Shown in pieces: positions 1 through 11,877 of a DNA stretch of 64,000 nt. The stretch's first letter is position 1. Every line of letters begins with the position of its first letter. A program made the translations under genes and the position numbers. The stretch comes from Actinostola sp. cb2023 (taxonomy: Eukaryota > Cnidaria > Anthozoa > Actiniaria > Actinostolidae). The notes below the pieces were generated by a model. That model made no database searches and was not told the origin of the DNA. It saw only the letters and a program-made list of their open reading frames with translations. The stretch lies in assembly GCA_033675265.1 (NCBI GenBank), contig JAUJYZ010000677.1, forward strand, positions 471,089 through 535,088, read 5' to 3'.

Positions 1-2470
1 ATTGTGAAAACGTCTAGTGACCATATTCTAAGACACTAGTGATTGACAGAAGTAGTAAGTACCAGTCATTTAACGCATTGTGAAAACGTCTAGTGACCAT
101 ATTCTAAGACACTAGTGATTGACAGAAGTAGTAAGTACCAGTCATTTAACGCATTGTGAAAACGTCTAGTGGCCATATTCTAAAACACTAGTGATTGACA
201 GAAGTAGTAGTACCAGTCATTTAACGCATTGTGAAAACGTCTAGTGACCATATTCTAAGACACTAGTGATTGACAGAAGTAGTAGTACCAGTCATTTAAC
301 GCATTGTGAAAACGTCTAGTGACCATATTCTAAGACACTAGTGATTGACAGAAGTAGTAAGTACCAGTCATTTAACGCATTGTGAAAACGTCTAGGGACC
401 ATATTCTAAGACACTAGTGATTGACAGAAGTAGTAAGTACCAGTCATCTAACGCATTGTGAAAACGTCTAGTGACCATATTCTAAGACACTAGTGATTGA
501 CAGAAGTAGTAAGTACCAGTCATTTAACGCATTGTGAAAACGTCTAGGGACCATATTCTAAGACACTAGTGAGTGATTGACAGAAGTAGTAAGTACCAGT
601 CATTTAACGCATTGTGAAAACGTCTAGTGACCATATTCTAAGACACTAGTGATTGACAGAAGTAGTAAGTACCAGTCATTTAACGCATTGTGAAAACGTC
701 TAGTGACCATATTCTAAGACACTAGTGATTGACAGAAGTAGTAAGTACCAGTCATTTAACGCATTGTGAAAACGTCTAGTGACCATATTCTAAGACACTA
801 GTGATTGACAGAAGTAGTAAGTACCAGTCATTTAACGCATTGTGAAACGTCTAGTGACCATATTCTAAGACACTAGTGATTGACAGAAGTAGTAAGTACC
901 AGTCATTTAACGCATTGTGAAAACGTCTAGTGACCATATTCTAAGACACTAGTGATTGACAGAAGTAGTAAGTACCAGTCATTTAACGCATTGTGAAAAC
1001 GTCTAGTGACCATATTCTAAGACACTAGTGATTGACAGAAGTAGTAAGTACCAGTCATTTAACGCATTGTGAAAAACGTCTAGTGACCATATTCTAAGAC
1101 ACTAGTGATTGACAGAAGTAGTAAGTACCAGTCATTTAACGCATTGTGAAAACGTCTAGTGACCATATTCTAAGACACTAGTGATTGACAGAAGTAGTAA
1201 GTACCAGTCATTTAACGCATTGTGAAAACGTCTAGTGACCATATTCTAAGACACTAGTGATTGACAGAAGTAGTAAGTACCAGTCATTTAACGCATTGTG
1301 AAAACGTCTAGTGACCATATTCTAAGACACTAGTGATTGACAGAAGTAGTAAGTACCAGTCATTTAACGCATTGTGAAAACGTCTAGTGACCATATTCTA
1401 AGACACTAGTGATTGACAGAAGTAGTAAGTACCAGTCATTTAACGCATTGTGAAAACGTCTAGTGACCATATTCTAAGACACTAGTGATTGACAGAAGTA
1501 GTAAGTACCAGTCATTTAACGCATTGTGAAAACGTCTAGTGACCATATTCTAAGACACTAGTGATTGACAGAGTAGTAAGTACCAGTCATTTAACGCATT
1601 GTGAAAACGTCTAGTGACCATATTCTAAGACACTAGTGATTGACAGAAGTAGTAAGTACCAGTCATTTAACGCATTGTGAAAGCGTCTAGTGACCATATT
1701 CTAAGACACTAGTGATTGACAGAAGTAGTAAGTACCAGTCATTTAACGCATTGTGAAAACGTCTAGTGACCATATTCTAAGACACTAGTGATTGACAGAA
1801 GTAGTAAGTACCAGTCATTTAACGCATTGTGAAAACGTCTAGTGACCATATTCTAAGACACTAGTGATTGACAGAAGTAGTAAGTACCAGTCATTTAACG
1901 CATTGTGAAAACGTCTAGTGACCATATTCTAAGACACTAGTGATTGACAGAAGTAGTAAGTACCAGTCATTTAACGCATTGTGAAAACGTCTAGTGACCA
2001 TATTCTAAGACACTAGTGATTGACAGAAGTAGTAAGTACCAGTCATTTAACGCATTGTGAAAACGTCTAGTGACCATATTCTAAGACACTAGTGATTGAC
2101 AGAAGTAGTAAGTACCAGTCATTTAACGCATTGTGAAAACGTCTAGGGACCATATTCTAAGACACTAGTGATCGACAGAAGTAGTAAGTACCAGTCATTT
2201 AACGCATTGTGAAAACGTCTAGGGACCATATTCTAAGATACTAGTGATTGACAGAAGTAGTAAGTACCAGTCATTTAACGCATTGTGAAAACGTCTAGGG
2301 ACCATATTCTAAGACACTAGTGATTGACAGAAGTAAGTACCAGTCATTTAACGCATTGTGAAAACGTCTAGGGGCCATATTCTAAGACACTAGTGATTGA
2401 CAGAAGTAGTAAGTACCAGTCATTTAACGCATTGTGAAAACGTCTAGTGACCATATTCTAAAACACTAGT
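1..2470. repeat. 76-bp minisatellite, about 32 copies
   Basis: Head-to-tail units of 76 bp beginning attgtgaaaacgtctagtga run from the window edge to about 2470, so the array may extend further left. Units differ by single substitutions (tgacc/ggacc, cattta/catcta) and 1-4 base indels, for example near 570 and 2335. Each unit carries the short palindrome cactagtg. There is no sustained reading frame. It probably lies in the intron upstream of the receptor exon at 4738. Confidence 0.97.
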
Positions 2471-2956
2471 TTGAGTATAGCTCGAAGCAAATGTCATACT
2501 GTCAACTCTTTCTAAGCCTGGCCCGCTTAGCGAGTGTACATCCCCCATTCACACCTAAACATGTTTAGTGGAGATTATAGTAAGACATGTAGCAAGAACC
2601 AGGCAAAGGTACATAGCTCTCTCTGATGGTCGTTTGTTGAGAGCTGTAAATTTCATGATGTGTTTTGATATGGTTAGCTCCAACAGATAAGCAGATTTTG
2701 GTCCATTACACTGGACAAACAAATGTACCAATATGTACACACAAAGACAGACCTGCACGGGTGTTGTTCCAGTTGATATGTGGACAGCATGTTGGAAAGC
2801 CAAAGCTCTATCAGTAAGTCTTGTAGTCGATCTTAGATACCTATTTGCCACGATCACTCCCCTCTCCCCTTCTCCCCCAATTACTCCTTACGAGGTTGTA
2901 ACTACATACAGCGAGCCGTGCGAGTGTCTTAGTATTGCTGACTGGAAGATCACCAC

Positions 2957-2988
<32 letters not shown>

Positions 2989-3172
2989 CCACCATCACCA
3001 TCATCACCACCATCACCATCATCGTCGTCGCCATCAGCGTCATCGCCATCATCATCATCTTTATCATCGCCCATAAAAGAGTCAATGTTCCTTGAGCATT
3101 TCTGGTGGGGTTGTAACTACTTTTTCTCATCTATAGTGTGGACGATTTAAGCTGTACCTTCACATTCAGGTG
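2471..3172. other. Non-coding stretch with ATC/CAC microsatellite
   Basis: No convincing exon. Positions 2953-3074 are an (ATC)n/(CAC)n tract that opens spurious frames on both strands. A good donor (gtaagt) at 2813 follows a short open stretch, but its translation does not resemble an MRH domain. Confidence 0.6.
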
Positions 3173-3836
3173 GACAACCGTTGCAGCATGTGAGATAGAG
3201 AGGTATAGATATACAATATATATGTCTGACAACCGTTGCAGCATGTGAGATAGAGAGGTATAGATATACAGTATATATGTCTGACAACCGTTGCAGCATG
3301 TGAGATAGAGAGGTATAGATATACAATATATATGTCTGACAACCGTTGCAGCATGTGAGATAGAGAGGTATAGATATACAATATATATGTCTGACAACCG
3401 TTGCAGCATGTGAGATAGAGAGGTATAGATATACAGTATATATGTCTGACAACCGTTGCAGCATGTGAGATAGAGAGGTATAGATATACAGTATATATGT
3501 CTGACAACCGTTGCAGCATGTGAGATAGAGAGGTATAGATATACAATATATATGTCTGACAACCGTTGCAGCATGTGAGATAGAGAGGTATAGATATACA
3601 ATATATATGTCTGACAACCGTTGCAGCATGTGAGATAGAGAGGTATAGATATACAGTATATATGTCTGACAACCGTTGCAGCATGTGAGATTGAGAGGTA
3701 TAGATATACAGTATATATGTCTGACAACCGTTGCAGCATGTGAGATAGAGAGGTATAGATATACAATATATATGTCTGACAACCGTTGCAGCATGTGAGA
3801 TAGAGAGGTATAGATATACAGTATATATGTCTGACA
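3173..3836. repeat. 55-bp minisatellite, 12 copies
   Basis: Units begin gacaaccgttgcagcatgtg, with a strict 55-bp period (for example 3173, 3228, 3283). The main variation is caatata versus cagtata. Because 55 is not a multiple of 3, the array opens all three frames of the minus strand for over 200 codons; these are not genes. Confidence 0.96.
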
Positions 3837-4029
3837 ATTGAAGGGTTCATGTTTTCTTGTGTGGTGTTGTTTTGCTTATTAATTTGTTTATTTTTAGGCG
3901 CATTTGATAATATCCATATGTGAATTAGCGCCGTAAAAATAATAAATTATTATTAATTATTATTTTCATTTCTTTGTTCGTTTTTTTTTCTTGTTCTCTC
4001 TCATCTCTTTGTTTGTTACAAGTTTTTGT

Positions 4030-4140
4030 TTTATTTTATTCATTTATTTAATACAACTTTATTTGCAAAACAAGATGACAATCATGGAAGAAAAGGGTGT
4101 CAACAGTGGGAACTAAATCCCCACATAAGTTAACCCCCTA
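4030..4140 (-). mobile_element. Possible LINE 3'-tail fragment
   Basis: The segment containing aacaagatgacaatcatgg and gggtgtcaacagtgggaac is an inverted, diverged match to 34095-34190. There the same motifs are followed by a short ataaataaataaa tail, as in the 3' end of a non-LTR retrotransposon. No reverse-transcriptase coding is visible here. Confidence 0.3.
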
Positions 4141-4221
4141 TAAGTTATACAATTTATACGTATAATTGTTTCCATACTGTTCGTCTGTTTGAATATTTGC
4201 AAGTTACTATTTTATTGCATG

Positions 4222-4424
4222 AAAATGTGGCTAGTCTGACATCTAGATGTTTCGTGTCTACCAAGAGACTCATCAGAGACCTTTCGGTTAGCCAACTCGA
4301 TCGTCGAGCACCGGGACTTCGCCGGGCGAGATGCACGACAAGTTGGCCGAAAGGTCTCTGATGACTCATATCTGATCTCTTGGCAGACACGTAACATCTA
4401 GATGTCAAACTAGCCACATTTCCA
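4222..4424. mobile_element. Foldback/MITE-like inverted repeat
   Basis: The two arms, roughly 4222-4300 and 4345-4424, are imperfect reverse complements. Both hold catctagatgt, the left arm agagacctttcgg and the right arm ccgaaaggtctct. A spacer of about 40 bp separates them. There is no coding capacity and no clear target duplication. Confidence 0.7.
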
Positions 4425-4737
4425 TGCAGATATACAGCAATTTCAAAAAACGTTGATACTGAATATAGTGTATTCCAAGACCGAAATGCATTATGGGACT
4501 TGTGTTTTATTGTCTAAAGTAATATAAATAATAATAATTTATTTTATTTTTTGTGTATTCCATCAGAAACAATATACTAGCTCCATATGGCGAACAAATC
4601 GCTGTATATATACTTTTTATTTCAAAATAATGAGGCCCGCACTAGGAATGCACTATTCAGTATTCAGTTTTCAACATTTTTTGAAATTGTTGTATGCATC
4701 CTTTATTCTATTTACTATTGTATTGTTTATCATTCAG

Positions 4738-7700
4738 TCTAAAGGCATTAACGATGTCCAACTGTCGTGTCAGTCACCCTAAGACCAAGCGAACCATCGA
4801 CTTCAACAAGATTGATAATGGGTAAGCTTACTGAATCTATGATGAATAGATATGGAATCTCAACTAGGAATGATTAATCTCACCAAATCATTTCATTTTG
4901 TACAATTATCGTATGTGTTTATTTCAGCGTTGGACTATGTATCAACACGCCGCGTAATCCTAGTACTTGCGTTACATTGAGTAGAATAAAGAGCTTTTTT
5001 TTGTCAGGACTTGTCATTCCTACATCGCAAAGCTATAACAAGTTAGTCGTTCAAATCGTTCCCGCTCTTTTTACTAAATCTAAATATTTCATCTGTAAAG
5101 GTTTGCCATCACTACAGATGTAAAATAATACAAAAAATACATAAATAAATAAAATAACGATAATAAACCAAAAAAGTAACAACAACAAACAATAAAAAAC
5201 AAATACATAATCAATGATAATGATAAATATCACCTGGACCCTGATTGCCACGCCTATCGTGGAAGACTGACTACTGTAATCATGTCCACCCTCGTTACGG
5301 GACAACATCGCGTCTCTGTTTTGTGTCCATAATAACGAGGCCACAATATCAGAGTTGTTTTCAGTTTAGCCGGTCGGTGACCGGATCTTGTCCGTAATAG
5401 CGGGGTGTCCGTAATAGTGGGGTGCCCGTAATAGCAGGGTGTCCGTAATATCGAGGTGTCCATAAGGCGAGAGTTGACTGTATAACGTTGTCTTTGTATG
5501 AATGCATGTCTTGATATCTGTTGTAGACCCATTACCGTGACAGGAAATGGAAATCAGTTCAGGTTTCGTATCTGCGGCAAGCTACCAAGTTCAGTTGGTG
5601 GTGGCTGTGCTAATAAATGGTTGTGTAAGGGTGAGAAAGGTTACGATGTCACTGCACCCAAACTATACTATGAAGGTATGAATGCCTGCTATAGACAGAC
5701 AGACAGACGAACAGTCATAGACAGCCATAGACATCGATATGAAGACAGACACAAAAATAGAAGTCAGTTTGTTAACTCTACATCCTATGTCGTAGACTAT
5801 GCCTTTGAACTGTGGTTCGTGACCAAGTCATCTTGTCCCAGAGCGAGTGGCAAATTTGAGACGTTCATAATCAACTTCCAGTGCTCTGATACTGTTGCCA
5901 TCGTAAGTATAGCCAATAATTAGCTCCAAAGTATTCATGTCCCCAGTCTTCCTCTCGTCCTCAACTTGACAAAGGAATCCCATTCAATCCACCGTACAGA
6001 CAAAGACGGCTGCACATATTACCACAATCCTTTACGAACCTTAATCACACCTGCAAAAGTCTTCAAACCAATTTTAATACCCTGTTTGACTTGGCCATTT
6101 AGAGAGGGTTCGACTACAATATAGTGCCCAGTCCATTGTCGTTTTGTTACCACTGGTAGCCCATGTTATAATATAGTGCCCAGTCCATTGTCGTCGTTTC
6201 CTTACTACCATTCTCGTACCCAGAGCCCACTCGTCATTTGGTTGGTCGTTGGCTCTGGGGAACCCTGAAATTTTAGCGAATTTCATTGGCTGTTGAAATC
6301 AACAATGAATGATCGTATTTGATTGGTCCATGAAATAAACAAAGATTCAAACTTGCAAAGCGAATGAAACGAAAAACAGCGACGGTTGTATTTCATACAA
6401 TAGTTTAGTGTATTCCTTTTTTTTGAATTATAAATCTATGAAAGTCGTCGTTTCCTTGCCACAGGTAGCCCATGTTATAGTATAGTACCCAGTCCATTGT
6501 CGTCGTTTCCTTGCCACAGGTAGCAATAATGGGTTCTTGTTTCTACAGGGCAAACCGATCTTCGAGTACGAGTCGACCAGCTGTCATTACGTGTTTACAT
6601 GGTCTACTGCTTTAGTCTGCACCAAGGATCAGTAAGTTGACAGTTAGACAGTCTTTATCATAAAGAGCATTTATGGAAGTGGATGTTTTATATTTTTCGC
6701 TGAGCTCTCGAAACTCTAAACCTGTTCCAGACTTGTTGGTTCCTTCCCATATAGTATATAGCAGAGTGATGACGATGGGAGTGTTGCTGCTGATTTATTG
6801 GCAATACTAGTATTGGTGCTGATAATTATATTCACTCTTTCCCCCAAACAGAAGTGGTGATGTCATCGACAGAGCTAGTGCTTCCAAGACCGGTTCATCT
6901 GCCGGTAAAAAGGCTGGTATCGCTTTTGCTGTCATATTAGTTCTTCTAGGTGTTGCAGCTTTAGTGTTTGTGCTACACAATCAACGAAGAAGGTAAGTGG
7001 TATTCTTTGGATAGAAAGTCTCATCGTCATAATTATAATAATCCTCCTCTTCGTCCTCCACGTCCTTATTTTCCTCCTCATTTTCATCTTCATTCTGCTC
7101 ATTCTCCTCCACCTACTTCTCGTTCTCCTTCTCCTCGTTCTCCTCTTCCTCCTCCACCTTCTCTTCCTCATTCTCCTCATTCTCCTCCACCTCCACATTT
7201 TCCTCCTCATTCTCCTGCACATCCTCCTCATTCTCTTCCCTCCAGCTTCTCCTCATTCTCCCACATTCTCCTCATTCTCCTCCCTCCAGCTCCTCCTCCT
7301 CCTCCTCCTCCTCCTCCTCCTCCTCCTGCTGCTCCTCCTCCTCCTCCTCCTCCTTCTCCTTCTCCTCCTTTTCCTCCTTCTCCTCCTCCTGCTGCTCCTT
7401 CTCCTGCTCCTCCTCATTCCCCTCCTCATTCCCCTCCTCATTCTCCTCGTCATTCTCCTCCATCCAGCTTCTCCTCATTCTCCTTCCTCCTGCTTCTCCT
7501 CATTCTCCTCCTCATTCTCTTCCCTCCAGCTTCTCCTCCTTCTTTTCCTCATTCTCCTCCCTCTAGCTTCTCCTCATTCTCCTCCTCATTCTCCTCCATC
7601 CAGCTTGTCCTCATTCTTCTCCTCATTCTCCTTCCTCCACTCCAGCTTCTCCTCATTCTCCTCCTCATTCTCTTCCCTCCAGCTTCTCCTCATTCTCCTC

Positions 7701-8986
7701 CTCATTCTCCTTCCACCAGCTTCTCCTCATTCTCCTCCTCATTCTCCTCCTCTAGCTTCTCCTCATTCTCCTCCTCATTCTCCTCCATCCAGCTTCTACT
7801 CATTCTCCTCCTCATTCTCCTTCCTCCAGCTTCTCCTCATTCTCCTCCTCATTCTCTTACCTCCAGCTTCTCCTCCTTCCACATCCTCCTCATTCTACTC
7901 CCTCTAGCTTCTCCTAATTCTCCTCCTCATTCTCCTCCCTCCAGCTTCTCCTCGTTCTCCTCCTCATTCTCCTTCGCCTCCCGCTTCTAATCTCCTCATT
8001 CTCCTCCACAACCTCCTGTCACCCCGTCATCACCCATTTCAACATCATCATCACAGCTACTCATCATTCAACATCACTACATTGTCATCATCATTACCGT
8101 CATCACCATCATCATCATTCACCGTCATCACTTATCACTACCTCCACCACCAGGACAGACATACATCTGATCATCTCATCGTTGTCATCATTATCATTAT
8201 CATCATCGTTATCATCACATCCTTCTCCATATTATACCATGAATTTGTTTCAGGATTCTTTCTTGCCCTTCTGATAAAGTACTTGCGAAATCTGTTTTGT
8301 TTTCTCTTCTAAAGCGTCCATAAATATTTTTACCCTTGTCTGCAGGCAAGCATTGGTTCTGTTTGTACGAGCCAACGTTAGGAAAGTTCGACGTAACGGG
8401 GACTCGTCGTCCAATGCAGTCTACAAATACCAAAAGGTAAATCAAGTTATATGATGCACCCGAACCACCGATGTCATGTCGAATGATTATCGATTAGTAG
8501 TTTCGTAGCCTCCCACTTCGTCTTTGGGATTCCTGTGTTACAACGAAGGAAATAAATACCACAGGAATCCCGTAGTATAGTAGAGCCGTAGTATAGTAGA
8601 GCTGTGTTTACTGCCCTGTTTACTGCAAGCCTGGTTTTTAAGCGATGCAAGTATAAGCGCAAACACAAGAGGCGTTATTGCACTGTGCAAACAATCGGGC
8701 TTGACGTACTTGTAAGCATAAACACAAGGATCAAAATGTTTCTTGTTTGCGTTTATGCTTGTGTCTGCTCGTTTTCACACGACACATGTTTCTCATGCTT
8801 GCGCTTGTGCTTGCGTTTATGCTTGCGTCGCTAATGAAATCCAGGCTTATCTGACGGTATTCCTGTGTTTTATAGATTACAGTCGAGAACGAAGATGATG
8901 TGGATTTACTGCTTGGGTTCAGCGATGATGAAGAAGACGGAGACAACGAGCGAAATGAAGAGGACGAAGAAATGATTACATTATAG
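4738..8986 (+). CDS. 3' end of cation-independent mannose-6-phosphate/IGF2 receptor-like gene
   Basis: Seven exons join in one frame: 4738-4821, 5527-5675, 5796-5902, 6549-6631, 6852-6992, 8346-8436 and 8876-8986, giving 254 residues in the window. Exon 1 starts in phase 2 and has no signal peptide, so the 5' part lies upstream, probably outside the window. Residues 9 to about 136 form an MRH domain: NCRVSHPKTKRTIDF, QFRFRICGKL, FIINFQC and YVFTWSTALVC fit the family pattern and its paired cysteines. Residues 162-182 are a transmembrane helix followed by a basic stop. The tail holds VYKYQKI, close to the YKYSKV site I recall from vertebrate IGF2R, then DVDLL (a DxxLL GGA motif) and the acidic CK2-type cluster SDDEEDGD. 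The family carries lysosomal hydrolases from Golgi to endosome. Introns hold microsatellites and a MITE. The receptor-class call is strong; strict orthology is inferred. Confidence 0.85.
5385..5467. repeat. Short tandem repeat of about 17 bp in receptor intron
   Basis: Four to five diverged units of the type gtgtccgtaatagcgggg lie in the first intron of the receptor gene, just before the exon at 5527. Confidence 0.75.
6105..6535. repeat. Dispersed direct repeats in receptor intron
   Basis: The phrase tagtgcccagtccattgtcg, or a close variant, recurs near 6122, 6175 and 6483, each time beside a variant of gtagcccatgttata. All lie in the intron 5903-6548. They look like fragments of a broken tandem duplication. 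Confidence 0.65.
7040..8220. repeat. Polypyrimidine (CTCCTC)n tract and ATC microsatellite
   Basis: From about 7040 to 8000 the plus strand is almost pure C/T (ctcctc, cattctcctcctc, ccagcttctcctc units); from 8010 to 8220 it becomes (ATC)n. The tract fills the phase-2 intron 6993-8345 of the receptor gene. The Pro/Ser-rich plus frame and the Arg/Glu-rich minus frames are by-products. Confidence 0.95.
8627..8848. mobile_element. MITE in last receptor intron (AAGCCTGG family)
   Basis: The left end aagcctggtttttaagcgat and the right end (reverse complement aagcctggatttcattagcg) are imperfect inverted repeats, continuing as cgca-rich arms. The element is 222 bp and non-coding, inside intron 8437-8875. 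Related copies lie at 11620-11746 and 32331-32458. Confidence 0.7.
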
Positions 8987-10807
8987 TAGTATAACTAAAT
9001 GAAACAGAATGACACTGATGCATTCTGAAATCATTCGAGACTGTGGACCAGAATCTGAAATCCAAAATTCCTCGAGAAACTCCTACTCAAATGAAGTTTA
9101 ATTAAGAAAGCACTACTCGAAACGCCTGTGAAATGATACAAGTTTTCACATGATAAAAGAGAAGAGCATACTAAAGGTAATTCAAGGTAAAACAAGAAAT
9201 ACGGAAGAACCACAGTAATAGTTCAATACAGTATTGAAAAGTTTTTGAAGGAATTGAATGGACAAGTGGAGATCCCGGGTAGAGTCAAGTGGAATCATTC
9301 GACTAGTTTCATAGTGGCGGAGAATCCGGGTCGAGTCAAATGGAACCGTTTGACTAGTTTCACAGTGGCGGAGAATTCCGGTAGAGTCAAGTGGAACCAT
9401 TTGAATAGTTTCACAGTGGCGGAGACCCCGGATAGAGTCAAGTGGAACCATTCGACTAGTTTCACAGTGGCGGAGATCTCGGGTCGAGTCAAGTGGAACC
9501 ATTTGAATAGTTTCACAGTGGCGGAGACCCCGGGTAGAGTCAAGTGGAACCATTCGACTAGTTTCACAGTGGCGGAGATCCCGGGTAGAGTCAAGTGGAA
9601 CCATTCGACTAGTTTCACAGTGGCGGAGATCCCGGGTAAAGTCAAGTGAAACCATTCGACTAGTTTCACAGTGGCGGAGAATCCGGGCAGAGTCAAGTGG
9701 AACCATTCGGCTACATGCAGGAAGACAAGAAATTAGTGACTCCAAATCAACGAAAGAACACAAGAATCAGAGAGATTCACAATCTTCATTGGCATGTAGT
9801 ACGAGATACTTGAGAATCATTTGAAGTCATATGCATGTTGTTATGACAGAAAGAGACAAGATTGATGGGAGGAGAGCACACCGGACGTGGAAGCAAGATC
9901 TTTAGGGGTACTCTAATTAGTAAACGCGTGTAGGTGCGAAAGGGTACATATGACATGGGGGCACAGAGGAATTGCGAAATGATGTACCAATAGTGTGTGT
10001 GCTGGTTTAGGTATCCTTATCATGAAAGGTACCAAAAGCGCTAAAGTTCATAAAAGGGTACCATTTTACTATGGGTTTTCGAGGTACACACCCTAAAAGG
10101 ACCCTTACATACCAAAATAAGGTCCATAAAAGGTCCCTTTCACTCTGAAAGTTCCGGTGTATAACACCCATATACAATTTAAAAATTAATAATATTTTGA
10201 TCAGAATAGAAGGTATGGGACAAATTACATGTTATTAAGCCATAAATATATAATTTATGATTGTAGGTTGACGAAAAGTGCAAGATATATCGTCTTGTAG
10301 TCATTAAAAATAAGGCTAATATAAGGGTTTTTAGCCAGTGAAAGAATTGAATAGAGAGTAATGGTAAAGTCCTTTTGCCGTTAATGATTACACGAGCACA
10401 TTATTGCTATAAATATTTATTAACGTTATCAATTTTCACAAATACGGACTCATTGGTTATTCAGACCGGGGACATTTTATTGGCTTTCTCTTTGAACCGA
10501 TCACAAATTAGGAAGCCGGAAACACTTGCTTGGCTTTTTACAGAAAGGCGGGGGGAAACGTCGATTAAATCGCACTTTACTGGCTTTTTTGGACCGATCT
10601 CCAATGTGGGAAGCCGAAAACACTTAATTTTGTTTTTTTTTTTTCGTAGAAAAAAGATGTGGGAGAAAACTTCGATTAAAAAGCACTTGATTGGCTTTCT
10701 AAAAAAATCGATATTTGGCTTATCATGAAATGGCGAAAAGTAATACTTCGTAATAATACGTAGTAATACTTTTTAAGCAAATCATAAATTGGTCAACAGC
10801 ATCTGTT
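8987..10807. other. Receptor 3' flank without recognisable gene
   Basis: Apart from the 51-bp minisatellite at 9269-9715, no exon-like frame with splice sites is seen. No AATAAA signal was found soon after the receptor stop at 8984-8986; the first clear one is near 11293. The 3' end of the transcript is therefore unresolved. Confidence 0.5.
9269..9715. repeat. 51-bp minisatellite, about 8.7 copies
   Basis: Units begin gagatcccgggtagagtcaa and contain gtttcacagtggcg at the end; the period is 51 bp (for example 9269 and 9320). Since 51 is divisible by 3, frames stay open on both strands (up to 193 codons on minus), encoding only a 17-residue repeat. It lies about 280 bp after the receptor stop, so it could be 3' UTR. 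Confidence 0.95.
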
Positions 10808-11008
10808 GGCTTTCTATTTGGATCTATCTCAAATGGGAATCCTGCAGCACTTGATTGGCTTTCTATTTGGATCTATCTCAAATGGGAATCCTGCAGCACT
10901 TGATTGGCTTTCTATTTGGATCTATCTCAAATGGGAATCCTGCAGCACTCGATTGGCTTTCTATTTGGATCTATCTCAAATGGGAATCCTGCAGCACTTG
11001 ATTGGCTT
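10808..11008. repeat. 49-bp tandem repeat, 4 copies
   Basis: Four near-identical units of the form ggctttctatttggatctat plus ctcaaatgggaatcctgcag, period 49 bp. Diverged fragments of the same phrase (attggcttt) are scattered over 10490-11050, suggesting an older and larger array. Confidence 0.9.
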
Positions 11009-11619
11009 TCTAACAAAATATTTCGGGAAACACTTTATTGGCTTTTTTGTACAGAATGACGTAAAACCACTCCAACGATGTCCTCTTCGAATCGCTTAGT
11101 ATTGTCTGGACAACACTTCGAACACTAATCGCAAAGTAGATGGCACTGTTGGCTTTTTTTTAGATAAAAACATTTTGAAGTTTTCCGATTTCTTTGGACG
11201 GCAAGCATATCTGGTGACACCTTATTATCTTAATCTTCCTCTTAAAGTGCCACGAATTTTGTATTGCATTTTATAACAGTTTTTTGATGAAAATAAAATA
11301 AAAACTAAAAAAATATTTTTTTGTTGTTGAAATTGTTGGTTTTATGTCACTGGCTTTTTGCTAGAAACGAAACAAACGAGAACAATATTGCATGATAATT
11401 TAAGACATTTTCCTGTTTATTTTGACACTGGTCGGAGAAAAGTACCAGTATTTTAGTTAATTTCGAGACTGCAAACCAAGTGACGTCATACTAGCCAATG
11501 TGTGTTTCTGAAATATCTGTCAAAAGTATTTTATTTTACTAAAAGTTCATAATAATTTTCTTGATACTGCGAACAATCTCCACTACTGAAGCCAAGAAAA
11601 TAGGTCATAAGCACTTAAT

Positions 11620-11746
11620 AAGCCTGGGTTCACTAGCGACGCAAGTATACATGTCAATGAAAACGGGCCTGGCACAAGTGCAATAATCAATTTTATTTTC
11701 TTGCGCTCATGCTTGAGTTGGGTCGGTTTTCATACGACACAAGCTT
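11620..11746. mobile_element. Diverged MITE copy, AAGCCTGG family
   Basis: It begins aagcctgggttcactagcga and ends in acacaagctt, with the shared internal words gacgcaag and cttgcgctcatgcttg. It is shorter and more diverged than the copy at 8627. Confidence 0.5.
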
Positions 11747-11877
11747 TTAGTCTAAAATACACCACCGCCATTGTATTTACGATCAGACAAAATATATGTT
11801 AATTAGATAGTGTAAGGGAGTGTAAGGTACGTTTATTCGTGATTTGATTCTTTCGTTTGTTTTAACTTCATAACCAT

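Noticed and set aside
1..2470. Possible CRISPR array
   Set aside because: The whole 76-bp unit is conserved with no variable spacers, and the genes around it are animal genes.
2752..2812. Candidate upstream receptor exon with a gtaagt donor
   Set aside because: One frame ends in phase 2 as required, but the acceptor lacks a pyrimidine tract and no frame resembles the end of an MRH domain.
3131..3850. Three long minus-strand frames of 215-239 codons
   Set aside because: They are the 55-bp minisatellite read in three frames; 55 is not divisible by 3 and each frame repeats every three units.
4928..5098. Second exon of the receptor after a tttatttcag acceptor
   Set aside because: Direct splicing of 4821 to 5527 gives the expected MRH sequence; including this stretch inserts unrelated residues.
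5676..5795. Reading the receptor exon through without an intron
   Set aside because: The extra 40 codons are GACA repeat sequence; removing 120 bp between gtatga and tcgtag restores the MRH pattern in frame.
6968..7990. 340-codon Pro/Ser-rich frame and Arg-rich antisense frames
   Set aside because: Low-complexity CTCCTC intron sequence; the frame crosses the donor at 6993 used by the receptor gene.
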